Shown here in pieces: positions 35,572 to 44,132 of a stretch of DNA of 53,580 nt. The stretch is from Betaproteobacteria bacterium (GTDB lineage: Bacteria; Pseudomonadota; Gammaproteobacteria; Burkholderiales; Burkholderiaceae_C). Each line of letters starts with the position of its first letter. Within the stretch, counting starts at the first letter, position 1. The stretch is from contig RFQA01000002.1 in NCBI GenBank assembly GCA_009925925.1, positions 1 to 53,580 of the forward strand, written 5' to 3'. The notes under the pieces are model-generated. The model searched no databases. It saw only the letters and a program-made list of their open reading frames with translations, and was not told the origin of the DNA. The position numbers were made by a program, and so were the translations under genes.

Positions 35572-36367
35572 GGTTGACCCAGGCGCGGAATTTGCCAACG
35601 GCTTGGGCGCGGTTGGATACGTCCAGTTTTTTGAAGACGCGCTGCATGTGGTTTTTGACGGTGAAAGCACTGATTTCCAGAATGCTGCCGATTTCGGGAT
35701 TGGTTTTGCCCAGGGCCACCCATTTCAGGATTTCGGCCTCCCGTTCGGTGAGGACGTCTGCCTCGGTGGGCAAGTGGCTGTTGGTATAGGTTGTGGGGGC
35801 GTTAGCTTGCACGGTTGCCTGGTGCGGCAGGTGTTCTACCTGGCGCAAGGCAGTGTCGATATAGGGCAGGACCATCGCCATGGCGCTGCGTTCTTTTTCG
35901 GTGAAATGTTCCCGGGTGCTGAAAACCACGTAGAGGCAGTCGTGGCTGCCTCGCTCATCGGTGATGCCATGCACCGTAGCTGAGCGCATTTTGAGCAGCG
36001 CGCCACCTAGAGCACTTTTCAGGCCGGCATCGTCCATGGAGAAGCCGGATTGGCCGGCATTCAAGCTGAAAGGCTTTTTGCCAAACTCTGCCCACCGGGC
36101 GAAAAGGCGAGTCAACAGAGGCGTGAGTGGCTCGGTGTGCGAGGCATGAGAACGCACTCCGGACATGGCGGAAATGATGTCGTGCTGTACCGCACCGGTC
36201 GAAAAGTCGCCCCAGGCCGCGATCAGGATGTCGTGGGGGAGGTACTTTTGCATGTCGCCTTGCAGCCAGATCAGCATGTCGAAATGGCTGCGCACCTCTA
36301 CCGAGTGGGTGACCACACGGTGGTAGTGATGGAGATCCTCGGAGGAAAGCGAGGGCAGAAAAGACAT
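35564..36367 (-). CDS. epsA: LuxR-type transcriptional regulator EpsA
   Basis: A 267-residue regulator at the head of the eps operon. The C-terminal GerE-type helix-turn-helix is clear (VLTEREAEILKWVALGKTN, then EISAFTVKNHMQRVFKKLDV). The N-terminal ~180 residues form a sensory domain I cannot place; it does not show the acyl-homoserine-lactone pocket signature, and no phospho-acceptor receiver domain is present. Start ATG 36367 (MSFLPSL) was chosen over a TTG four codons upstream. It likely controls its own operon and perhaps the palindromic sites noted in the 336-bp region before it. Confidence 0.87.
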   Translation of the reverse strand: MSFLPSLSSEDLHHYHRVVTHSVEVRSHFDMLIWLQGDMQKYLPHDILIAAWGDFSTGAVQHDIISAMSGVRSHASHTEPLTPLLTRLFARWAEFGKKPFSLNAGQSGFSMDDAGLKSALGGALLKMRSATVHGITDERGSHDCLYVVFSTREHFTEKERSAMAMVLPYIDTALRQVEHLPHQATVQANAPTTYTNSHLPTEADVLTEREAEILKWVALGKTNPEIGSILEISAFTVKNHMQRVFKKLDVSNRAQAVGKFRAWVNHV

Positions 36368-36427
36368 AGCAGGTAACAAAATAACTAAGGGTTATTGCTG
36401 ATTTGGTAACAAGTGCGCGATGGTACG

Positions 36428-36443
36428 TAGTCCATTTGGACCC
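36428..36443 (+). promoter_or_regulatory. TAGTCC-N4-GGAC palindromic site upstream of epsA
   Basis: TAGTCC-ATTT-GGACCC: the left half is complete and four of six bases of the right half match. It overlaps the CCATTTGG arm of a longer inverted repeat whose other arm is at 36453-36460. It lies about 60-75 bp upstream of the epsA start and is a candidate operator, possibly for EpsA itself. Confidence 0.5.
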
Positions 36444-36582
36444 GCCAATCCCCCAAATGGGTGAATTTCTAGTCATTGGTGCTATTACCAACAAACAATG
36501 TGAACAAATGCACATTTTTTTAAGAATTTTTTTAACCGCCGTCGCTGTGTAATCCAGCGCACAGAGCATCTGGATATCAGCA

Positions 36583-36667
36583 ACTACAGGCGGGGGATTC
36601 TTCGCTTCTCAGTGCCGAAGCTGCAACGCTGAGGGCTGCGGCTTAGTCCAAGCGGACTACAGGCGGG
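36583..36667 (+). promoter_or_regulatory. Structured galE leader bounded by a 12-bp direct repeat
   Basis: ACTACAGGCGGG occurs at 36583-36594 and again at 36656-36667, 73 bp apart. Between them the plus strand can pair CTTCG with CGAAG or CTCAG with CTGAG (mutually exclusive), GCCG-AGC with GCT-CGGC, and TAGTCC with GGACTA (loop AAGC). These could be an RNA leader with alternative folds or DNA-binding sites; the sequence alone does not decide. Confidence 0.45.
36644..36659 (+). promoter_or_regulatory. Perfect palindrome TAGTCC-AAGC-GGACTA upstream of galE
   Basis: A 16-bp perfect inverted repeat, 45-60 bp upstream of the galE start. It is the best member of a motif set that recurs upstream of epsA, of the GH5/flippase pair, of rfbB and of a PEP-CTERM gene. 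It may be a protein operator or an RNA hairpin. Confidence 0.5.
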
Positions 36668-36703
36668 AAGCTAAACTCCGACCAAATAAAACGGGAGTAA
36701 AGA

Positions 36704-37720
36704 ATGATTTTTGTGACCGGCGGTGCCGGCTATATTGGCTCGCACACTTGTGTGGAGTTGCTGAATGCGGGCATGGATGTCACCGTGTTTGACAACTTTG
36801 CGAATAGCCAGATTGAAGCTTTGGATAGGGTGAGGGTAATCACCGGCAAACAGCTTAGAGTTGTTGAAGGTGATATCCGTGATGGCACTGTTTTAAAGCA
36901 ATCATTAGCAGACAGTGGTGCGAAGGCGGTCATCCATTTCGCCGGTTTGAAGGCCGTAGGTGAGTCAGAGGCAGACCCATTGCGCTACTACGACAACAAC
37001 GTGGTAGGTACCATGCGCCTTTTGGAGTCCATGAAGGCGCTCGATATCAAACAGCTGGTGTTCAGCTCGTCGGCCACTGTATACGGGGTACCTCAGTTTT
37101 TGCCATACACAGAGAGTCATCCCTTATCGGCTACCAACACCTATGGCCAAACCAAGCTCGCAGTAGAGAACATGCTGAGAGACCTCTACCGCAGCGATGC
37201 GTCTTGGCGTTTTGCGATCTTGCGCTATTTCAATCCCGTTGGTGCGCATCCCTCCGGACTGATGGGTGAAGACCCAGAGGGAGTGCCGAACAATTTGATG
37301 CCTTATGTGGCTCAAGTGGCGGTGGGACGCCGTGAATTTTTGAATGTTTGGGGTAACGATTACCCCACCCCCGATGGCACCGGTGTGCGTGATTACATTC
37401 ACGTTGTCGATCTGGCCGCGGGACATGTGAAGGCCGTCCAGTTTTTGGAACGTAATGCGGGTTGCAACGCAATCAACTTGGGGGCTGGGGTAGGCCATAG
37501 CGTTCTTGACGTAGTCCACGCATTCGAGTCAGCCAGTGGCAAGCCTGTACCCGTGAAGGTGGGGCCGCGACGCTCCGGCGATTTGGACGCTTACTGGGCG
37601 GATCCTAGCTTGGCCCGGGATTTGCTGGGCTGGTCTGCAGAGCGCGGAATGGAGGCTATGTGCCTCGACACTTGGAAATGGCAACAAAGTAATCCAAACG
37701 GATACAAGGGAGGGATTTAA
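36704..37720 (+). CDS. galE: UDP-glucose 4-epimerase
   Basis: GalE interconverts UDP-glucose and UDP-galactose, supplying galactose for the polymer. The 338-residue extended SDR begins MIFVTGGAGYIGSHTCVE, with FSSSATVYG and the catalytic YGQTK (YxxxK) near residues 146-150, and ends YWADPSLARDLLGW. Start ATG 36704 follows GGGAG by 7 bp. The stop TAA is immediately followed by the next gene's ATG, so galE leads a plus-strand operon with the nucleotidyltransferase and manC. Confidence 0.95.
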   Translation: MIFVTGGAGYIGSHTCVELLNAGMDVTVFDNFANSQIEALDRVRVITGKQLRVVEGDIRDGTVLKQSLADSGAKAVIHFAGLKAVGESEADPLRYYDNNVVGTMRLLESMKALDIKQLVFSSSATVYGVPQFLPYTESHPLSATNTYGQTKLAVENMLRDLYRSDASWRFAILRYFNPVGAHPSGLMGEDPEGVPNNLMPYVAQVAVGRREFLNVWGNDYPTPDGTGVRDYIHVVDLAAGHVKAVQFLERNAGCNAINLGAGVGHSVLDVVHAFESASGKPVPVKVGPRRSGDLDAYWADPSLARDLLGWSAERGMEAMCLDTWKWQQSNPNGYKGGI

Positions 37721-38824
37721 ATGGCCAAAGGAATGATTCTGGCTGCGGGTCAAGGCACACGGGTTCGCCCGCTGACAAAAGACCTGCCCAAGCCTATGGT
37801 GCCTATTCTGGGCAAACCTGTGATGGAGTATTTGATCGAGCATCTTGCTCGCCACGGTATCCGCGAGATCATTGTCAACGTGGCCTACCATCACCAGCGC
37901 ATCGAACAGTATTTTGGTGATGGCAGCCGCTGGGGCGTGGAAATCGCCTACTCATACGAAGGCGTACGCGAGCATGGTGACATCCTGCCCAAGCCTATGG
38001 GCTCTGCAGGGGGTATGCGCAGGATTCAGGATTTCAGCGGATTCTTTGACGACACCACGCTGGTTTTGTGTGGCGATGCATTGATTGATCTCGATATCAC
38101 CGCAGCGATAGCCGAGCACAAGGCCAAAGGCGCTCTTGCCAGCGTAGTAGCACTGGATGTGCCTCTAGACGAAGTGCAGAACTATGGCGTTGTAGTGGCT
38201 GATAGCGAAGGGCGCATCCAGTCTTTCCAAGAAAAGCCCAAGCCTGAAGAGGCCAAATCCACTTTGGCAAGCACCGGCATCTACATTTTTGAGCCGGAGA
38301 TTCTGGAAAAAGTGCCCAAGGGCAAGGTGTATGACATCGGGTCAGAGTTGTTTCCGCAGCTGGCAAAGGATGGTTCGCCGTTTTATGTGCAGAATCGGCC
38401 TTTTCATTGGATTGATATCGGACGCGTGAGCGATTATTGGACCGTCTTGCAGCGCGTGCTAAAGGGTGAGGTGGAAAACATGCCCATGCCCGGTAAGGAA
38501 GTGAAGCCCGGTGTGTGGGTGGGGTTGAACACCAACATACCTTGGGATAAGGTAAGAATTGAAGGGCCTGTGTATATAGGCTCTAGTGTGAAGATTGAAG
38601 AAGGGGCGACCATCATCGGGCCCTCTTGGATAGGCCATGGAAGCGTGATCCGGTCTGGGGCGCGCATCACGCGCGGCATTCTGTTTGAGTACACCCGCAT
38701 TGCGCCGGACATGCATTTCCACGAAATGATTGTCTCCCGCTTGTACTGCGTGAACCGGCATGGTGAGACCTTGTACGCTGGCGACGATACTTCCCGTATG
38801 CGATGGGGTGATGCTCGGGCCTGA
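37721..38824 (+). CDS. Sugar-phosphate nucleotidyltransferase with hexapeptide C-terminus (GDP-mannose pyrophosphorylase-like)
   Basis: A 367-residue NDP-sugar pyrophosphorylase. The N-terminal transferase domain has MILAAGQGTRVRPLTKDLPK, GSAGGMRRIQDF, VLCGDALIDLD and FQEKPKPEEA. From about residue 260 there is a left-handed beta-helix region (GPVYIGSSVKIEEGATIIGP). The architecture resembles eukaryote-type mannose-1-phosphate guanylyltransferases, but glucose-1-phosphate specificity is possible. It starts directly after the galE stop and ends 5 bp before manC, which would give two pyrophosphorylases in tandem. Confidence 0.85.
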   Translation: MAKGMILAAGQGTRVRPLTKDLPKPMVPILGKPVMEYLIEHLARHGIREIIVNVAYHHQRIEQYFGDGSRWGVEIAYSYEGVREHGDILPKPMGSAGGMRRIQDFSGFFDDTTLVLCGDALIDLDITAAIAEHKAKGALASVVALDVPLDEVQNYGVVVADSEGRIQSFQEKPKPEEAKSTLASTGIYIFEPEILEKVPKGKVYDIGSELFPQLAKDGSPFYVQNRPFHWIDIGRVSDYWTVLQRVLKGEVENMPMPGKEVKPGVWVGLNTNIPWDKVRIEGPVYIGSSVKIEEGATIIGPSWIGHGSVIRSGARITRGILFEYTRIAPDMHFHEMIVSRLYCVNRHGETLYAGDDTSRMRWGDARA

Positions 38825-38829
38825 GTCTG

Positions 38830-40293
38830 ATGCAGAATCAGCGAATGCTGATTCAACCTATCGTTTTGTCCGGGGGCTCCGGCACGCGTTTGTGGCCGCT
38901 TTCTCGTGAAAAGTATCCCAAGCAGTTGCTGCCCTTAATTGGTGATGACTCATTACTGCAGGCCACGATACGTCGTGTAGAGGGTATTCAGGGCGCTGAG
39001 CTTGCGCCCCCCGTGGTGGTGTGCAACGAAGAGTATCGATTTGTGATCGCGGAGCAGATGCGGCTGATGGGCAAGCCTGGCGCAGTAATTTTGGAGCCAT
39101 TGGGGCGAAATACGGCTCCGGCGCTGACTCTCGCTGCGCGAGCAGCTATCAAAAACGGAGCGGATCCAGTTTTGTTGGTGATGCCTGCGGATCATGTAAT
39201 CATGGACGTGGCAGCCTTTAGGGCGGCGGTGGTCCAAGGCGCGGCCTTGGCCCAAGAGGGCGCGGTGGTGACCTTTGGTATCACGCCGGATGCACCAGAG
39301 ACCGGATATGGATACATCCAATCTGGCGAGGCTCTCGGTGCGGGTGGCGCCAAGCGAATTGCCCGATTTGTGGAAAAACCTGATTTGCAAACTGCGCAGG
39401 GATATCTGCGCGAAGGCACTTACTCGTGGAACAGCGGCTTGTTCATGATGAAGGCTTCGGTGTGGCTTGCTGCATTGGCGTTATGCAGGCCAGACATCGC
39501 TAAAGCTTGTGAGACGGCGTGGAGCCAGGGTAGTACCGACGGAGAGTTTGTGCGGGTGGGTAAAGAGGCATTCAGTACTTGCCCCAGCGATTCGATCGAT
39601 TACGCAGTAATGGAGCGCTTGGTTGGCAAGAATGGCGCCCCTACGCTTGGCTTGCCGATGGGGGTAGTGATTTCTCTGGCTGCGGGTTGGTCCGATGTAG
39701 GCGCTTGGGAGGCGCTGTGGAATGTGCTGCCGAAAGACGATGCTGGCAACGTTGCGCAAGGCGATGTGCTCATGCAGGACAGTCGAAATACGCTGGCCCT
39801 GTCGGAAGGGCGCTTGATTGCCTGCGTGGGCGTGGATGATCTGATCGTTGTGGAAACGGCCGATGCCATTTTGGTGGCTCACAAGAACAAGACCCAAGAT
39901 GTGAAGAAGATTGTGGACCGCTTGAAACAGGCGGGTCGCAGTGAGGGGCAGGCGCACCGCAAGGTGTTCCGCCCTTGGGGGTGGTACGACAGTATTGACC
40001 AAGGCGAACGCTTCCAGGTGAAGCGCATTGTGGTAAAGCCGGGAGCAGCACTGTCGCTTCAGATGCACCATCACCGTGCTGAGCATTGGATTGTGGTGAG
40101 TGGTACCGCGAAGGTCACGGTGGGCGAGAAGACTGTATTGCTGTCAGAGAATGAATCCACCTACATTCCACTTGGAACCACCCATCGACTTGAGAACCCC
40201 GGAAAGCTGGCTCTGGAGATGATTGAGGTGCAGTCGGGCAGCTATTTGGGCGAGGATGACATCGTGCGGTTTGAGGACGTTTATGGTCGGTGA
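38830..40293 (+). CDS. manC: Mannose-1-phosphate guanylyltransferase / mannose-6-phosphate isomerase
   Basis: A 487-residue bifunctional enzyme of GDP-mannose synthesis. The N-terminal transferase has PIVLSGGSGTRLWPLSRE and LVMPADHVI, then FVEKPD. The C-terminal isomerase cupin (from about residue 375) has RPWGWYDSID, LSLQMHHHRAEHWIVVSGTA with the metal histidines, and ends SYLGEDDIVRFEDVYGR. An alternative start at ATG 38845 (MLIQPIVLS) fits family alignments slightly better; a perfect GAATCAGC/GCTGATTC inverted repeat surrounds it. At 39114-39161 the gene holds a stretch matching the dispersed repeat in antisense (encoding ARAAIKNGA), at normal protein length. Confidence 0.93.
   Translation: MQNQRMLIQPIVLSGGSGTRLWPLSREKYPKQLLPLIGDDSLLQATIRRVEGIQGAELAPPVVVCNEEYRFVIAEQMRLMGKPGAVILEPLGRNTAPALTLAARAAIKNGADPVLLVMPADHVIMDVAAFRAAVVQGAALAQEGAVVTFGITPDAPETGYGYIQSGEALGAGGAKRIARFVEKPDLQTAQGYLREGTYSWNSGLFMMKASVWLAALALCRPDIAKACETAWSQGSTDGEFVRVGKEAFSTCPSDSIDYAVMERLVGKNGAPTLGLPMGVVISLAAGWSDVGAWEALWNVLPKDDAGNVAQGDVLMQDSRNTLALSEGRLIACVGVDDLIVVETADAILVAHKNKTQDVKKIVDRLKQAGRSEGQAHRKVFRPWGWYDSIDQGERFQVKRIVVKPGAALSLQMHHHRAEHWIVVSGTAKVTVGEKTVLLSENESTYIPLGTTHRLENPGKLALEMIEVQSGSYLGEDDIVRFEDVYGR
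39114..39161 (-). repeat. Possible dispersed repeat, copy D (inside manC)
   Basis: On the minus strand this reads GCTCCGTTTTTGATAGC, then TGCTCGCGCA, a variable stretch and GCGCCGGAGCC, closely matching copy E at 44081 over the first 27 bases. The gene is read from the opposite strand, as for copy B in rfbD. ManC length is normal here, so convergence cannot be excluded. Confidence 0.45.
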
Positions 40294-40413
40294 TGTGATT
40301 CGATTAACATTTTTTAAGCTCGACTAGTACTTACGGGCTATTGGTGTAACTACTTGTATCTCTGACAATCCACTCCAAAGCTGAAATCGGTTTGGCTTTA
40401 TCAGGGGACCTAA

Positions 40414-41025
40414 ATGAAATCAATGAAATCTATTGCTTTGGCGATACTGAGCACCTTGGCGCTTGGCGCAAACGCGGCCACCAATTTGGTTACCAACGGT
40501 AGCTTTGAGCAGACCGCTCAAACTAACTGGAGCACATACACTAGCCTGCCAGGCTGGACTGGCCAACCCAATGTTGAACTCCGTAACAATGTTTCTGGCA
40601 AAGCTCAAGACGGCTTGAACTTCGTGGAATTGGATACCAATGCCAACAGCGGCATCACCCAAAACATCACCGCCACAGGTTTGGTCGAGCTCAGCTTTTG
40701 GTATTCGGCACGTCCGGGTACCTCCAGTGGTACCAACGATTTGCAAGTTTCTTTCGGCAACAGCTTCCAAGCTACCGTTTTGCAAGGCGTTGGAAACAGC
40801 ACCAGCACTCACAATTGGCAACACTTTACCCAAATCGTAAACTTGGGTAATTCCGGTTCCGCAGTTCTGGCTTTCTATGCGCGTGGTGCATCGGATTCCT
40901 TGGGCGGCTCGTTGGACAACATTTCCGTGACTTCGGTGCCCGAGCCGGAAACCTATGCCATGTTGCTGGCCGGTTTGGGTGTGATGGGTACCATCGCCCG
41001 TCGCCGCAAGCAAAAAGCTGCTTGA
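40414..41025 (+). CDS. PEP-CTERM sorting-domain protein
   Basis: A 203-residue exported protein. It has a signal peptide (SIALAILSTLALGANA) followed at once by NLVTNGSFEQ, which opens a beta-sandwich domain of the DUF642/carbohydrate-binding type, and ends with the exosortase tag VPEPETYAMLLAGLG, a hydrophobic segment and ARRRKQKAA. ATG 40414 has AGGGGA 6 bases upstream. Its tag is almost identical to that of the protein at 10841. A sugar-binding role on the cell surface would suit the setting but is inference. Confidence 0.9.
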   Translation: MKSMKSIALAILSTLALGANAATNLVTNGSFEQTAQTNWSTYTSLPGWTGQPNVELRNNVSGKAQDGLNFVELDTNANSGITQNITATGLVELSFWYSARPGTSSGTNDLQVSFGNSFQATVLQGVGNSTSTHNWQHFTQIVNLGNSGSAVLAFYARGASDSLGGSLDNISVTSVPEPETYAMLLAGLGVMGTIARRRKQKAA

Positions 41026-41043
41026 GAAGTACGCTTCCGACAC

Positions 41044-41080
41044 AAAAAAGGGGCTTGCCAAACGGCAAGCCCCTTTTTTT
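41044..41080. terminator. Bidirectional intrinsic terminator
   Basis: A GGGGCTTGCC stem, loop AAAC and GGCAAGCCCC, flanked by six A's and seven T's, form a 16-bp hairpin counting A:T pairs. It follows the PEP-CTERM gene on the plus strand and, read on the minus strand, lies just after the 3' end of tRNA-Pro, so it can serve both. Confidence 0.92.
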
Positions 41081-41090
41081 CACCTAAGTG

Positions 41091-41167
41091 TGGTCGGGGT
41101 GAGAGGATTCGAACCTCCGGTCTCTTCGTCCCGAACGAAGCGCCTTACCGGACTAGGCCACACCCCG
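41091..41167 (-). tRNA. tRNA-Pro (anticodon CGG)
   Basis: The 77-nt minus-strand sequence folds as a complete cloverleaf: acceptor CGGGGTG pairs with CACCCCG, the anticodon stem CTTCG/CGAAG encloses loop TTCGGGA with anticodon CGG, the T-arm is GGAGG-TTCGAAT-CCTCT, and CCA is encoded at 41091-41093. It reads CCG proline codons. It lies 26 bp downstream of ispB on the same strand. Confidence 0.96.
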
Positions 41168-41193
41168 TGGGAGCAAGCGCGCCGCTGGGAAAC

Positions 41194-42177
41194 TCAGTGG
41201 TTGCGCTCCAGCAACTGCGTTGCCAAGTTAATCAAACACTCGGAATACTCATTAGTTGGCAGACGTTTAGCGGCCTCAATTGCGCGAGCGGCTTCTGACC
41301 GTGCAGAAGCCTTGGCGACGTCGAGTGCGCCGGTCTTTCTGACAATGGCCACCACGGCCTCCAGCATAGTGAGGTCACCGGTTTCAATTGCGATCTGGAT
41401 CGTACTCCGTTCAGATTCTGTGCCACGTTCCATAGCTGCAATCAACGGTAGTGTGGTTTTGCCTTCGCGCAAGTCGTCACCCAGGTTTTTGCCCATGACT
41501 GTGGCGTCACCTGCATAGTCCAGCACGTCATCGATGACTTGAAATGCGGTCCCCATGGCTTGACCGAACTCGGCACACGCTTCTTCGTGGGCTTCGGATG
41601 CTTGGGACAAGATGGCGCCGACACGGGCGCTTGCTTCAAACAGCTTGGCAGTCTTGGAGCGGATGACTTGCAGATAACCTGCCTCATCGAGAGCTGCGTT
41701 GTGCATGTTCATCAGTTGCATCACTTCCCCCTCGGAAATGATGTTGGTGGCGTCAGCCAGCACCTGCATGATGCGCATGCTCTGCGCATTCACCATCATT
41801 TGAAAGGCGCGTGAGTACAGGAAGTCACCCACCAGTACACTGGCTGGGTTTCCGAAACGTGCGTTAGCGGTGGGCGCTCCGCGACGGAGGTCCGAGTCGT
41901 CAACAACATCGTCATGCAGCAAGGTCGCTGTGTGAATGAATTCGACCACTGCAGCCATGTTGTACCGTTGCTCTCCCTTGTAGCCCAATGCGCCACAGCA
42001 CAGCAGCAACAAGGCGGGGCGAAGACGCTTGCCGCCAGCTGAGATGATGTATTGGGAGACGCTGCCAACGAGGGGAACGCCGGAGTCCAATCTCTGGGCG
42101 ATGACCCTGTCAACTTCGCGCATGTCGGGTTCGACGATGGAGAGACCCGTCGAAGAAGCAGGAGTAGAGACTTGCAA
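41194..42177 (-). CDS. ispB: Octaprenyl/polyprenyl diphosphate synthase
   Basis: Builds the long isoprenoid side chain of ubiquinone. The 327-residue trans-prenyltransferase has the first aspartate-rich motif in [15 protein letters not shown] and the second in [13 protein letters not shown], with GGKRLRPAL before them. The frame starts at TTG 42177 (MQVSTPASS); a fallback ATG at 42123 ([10 protein letters not shown]) would remove 18 residues, but the longer N-terminus is usual in relatives. It is divergent from rplU, as in most beta-proteobacteria. Confidence 0.93.
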   Translation of the reverse strand: MQVSTPASSTGLSIVEPDMREVDRVIAQRLDSGVPLVGSVSQYIISAGGKRLRPALLLLCCGALGYKGEQRYNMAAVVEFIHTATLLHDDVVDDSDLRRGAPTANARFGNPASVLVGDFLYSRAFQMMVNAQSMRIMQVLADATNIISEGEVMQLMNMHNAALDEAGYLQVIRSKTAKLFEASARVGAILSQASEAHEEACAEFGQAMGTAFQVIDDVLDYAGDATVMGKNLGDDLREGKTTLPLIAAMERGTESERSTIQIAIETGDLTMLEAVVAIVRKTGALDVAKASARSEAARAIEAAKRLPTNEYSECLINLATQLLERNH

Positions 42178-42251
42178 GGCGTTGGACCGGTTTGTTTTTC
42201 CCGATTATAGAGAGGCTATGGCTCTCTGCCCCTGCACTGGTAGAGTAGGCT

Positions 42252-42279
42252 TTGACGAAATACGGCGGAATGTTATACT
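42252..42279 (+). promoter_or_regulatory. Sigma-70 promoter of rplU-rpmA
   Basis: TTGACG (-35, 42252-42257) and TATACT (-10, 42274-42279) are separated by 16 bp, a near-consensus pair. Transcription would start near 42286 and leave a leader of about 45 bases before rplU. Confidence 0.8.
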
Positions 42280-42331
42280 CCAAGGCTCTGTAAAAATTCA
42301 TTTGCAGAATTTCCTAGTCGAAGAGGTCAAC

Positions 42332-42643
42332 ATGTACGCGGTCATAAAAACCGGCGGCAAGCAATATCGTGTTGCTGCTGGCGAAAAAATTAAAGTAGAA
42401 CAGATTGCTGCGGACGTAGGCCAAGAGATCGTGATCGACCAGGTTCTGGCAGTCGGAAACGGCGCTGAACTGAAGGTTGGCACACCCTTGGTGTCCGGTG
42501 CGACCGTTACGGTCACAGTAATTTCCCACGGAAAGCACGACAAAGTGCGCATTTTCAAAATGCGTCGTCGTAAGCATTACCAAAAACGTCAAGGTCACCG
42601 TCAACAGTTCACCGAACTGCAAATCGGCGCGATCAAGGCTTAA
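42332..42643 (+). CDS. rplU: 50S ribosomal protein L21
   Basis: A 103-residue large-subunit protein binding 23S rRNA. It has the family start [14 protein letters not shown] and the conserved [16 protein letters not shown] near the C-terminus. ATG 42332 follows GAGGTCAAC. It is the first gene of rplU-rpmA, 11 bp before rpmA. Confidence 0.97.
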   Translation: MYAVIKTGGKQYRVAAGEKIKVEQIAADVGQEIVIDQVLAVGNGAELKVGTPLVSGATVTVTVISHGKHDKVRIFKMRRRKHYQKRQGHRQQFTELQIGAIKA

Positions 42644-42654
42644 AGGAATAGGTC

Positions 42655-42912
42655 ATGGCACAGAAAAAAGGCGGCGGCTCTACGCGCAACGGACGTGACT
42701 CCAAGCCAAAGATGCTCGGTGTGAAGGCTTTCGGCGGTGAATTGATCAGCGCTGGTTCCATCATCGTGCGTCAACGCGGCACCAAGTTCCACGCTGGCGA
42801 CAACGTCGGCATGGGTGTGGACCACACCCTGTTTGCACTGGTGGACGGCAAAGTGTCGTTCGCAGTGAAGGGTGCGTTGAACAAGCACACAGTGAGCATT
42901 ACTGCAGCGTAA
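42655..42912 (+). CDS. rpmA: 50S ribosomal protein L27
   Basis: An 85-residue large-subunit protein near the peptidyl transferase centre. The N-terminus [16 protein letters not shown] is the canonical L27 tail, followed by GVKAFGGE and [13 protein letters not shown]. An AAAGGAATAG ribosome site precedes ATG. It is followed by an intrinsic terminator and then obgE. Confidence 0.97.
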   Translation: MAQKKGGGSTRNGRDSKPKMLGVKAFGGELISAGSIIVRQRGTKFHAGDNVGMGVDHTLFALVDGKVSFAVKGALNKHTVSITAA

Positions 42913-42932
42913 ACTGCACAGGCTCCCCCGAG

Positions 42933-42962
42933 AAACCCTGCGCCCTTCGCGCGGGGTTTTTC
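42933..42962 (+). terminator. Intrinsic terminator after rpmA
   Basis: AAACCCTGCGC, loop CCTTC and GCGCGGGGTTT form an 11-bp stem with one G:U pair, followed by T's. It separates rplU-rpmA from obgE, which starts 24 bp further on. Confidence 0.85.
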
Positions 42963-42970
42963 ATTTCTAA

Positions 42971-44077
<1,107 letters not shown>

Positions 44078-44080
44078 TTT

Positions 44081-44128
44081 GCTCCTATTTTTATAGCTGC
44101 TCGCGCATAGTAAACGGGCGCTACAAGC
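44081..44128 (+). repeat. 48-bp dispersed repeat, copy E (between obgE and proB)
   Basis: Reads GCTCCTATTTTTATAGC, TGCTCGCGCA, a variable 6-8 bases and CGGGCGCTACAAGC. It fills nearly the whole 55-bp gap between the obgE stop and the proB start, and ends 4 bp before the proB ATG. It aligns with copy A at 1362 without gaps. Confidence 0.75.
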
Positions 44129-44132
44129 ATAA

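Larger units (their letters stand above)
36368..36703. promoter_or_regulatory. Divergent epsA/galE control region (336 bp)
   Basis: The only gap above 300 bp. From the epsA side it holds AGGGTTATT (36389), GTACGTAGTCCATT (36423), a CCATTTGG/CCAAATGG inverted repeat (36432-36439 and 36453-36460), TTGGT-GCTATT-ACCAA (36476-36491) and an A/T-rich run near 36510. From the galE side it holds two copies of ACTACAGGCGGG (36583 and 36656), possible hairpins between them, and a perfect TAGTCC-AAGC-GGACTA palindrome. GGGAG lies 7 bp before the galE start. No open reading frame of note is present. Confidence 0.7.

Noticed and set aside
40294-40413. Sigma-54 (-24/-12) promoter before the PEP-CTERM gene at 40414
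   Set aside because: TTGGTGTAACTACTTGTA has GG but not GC at the right spacing; the match is too weak to list.
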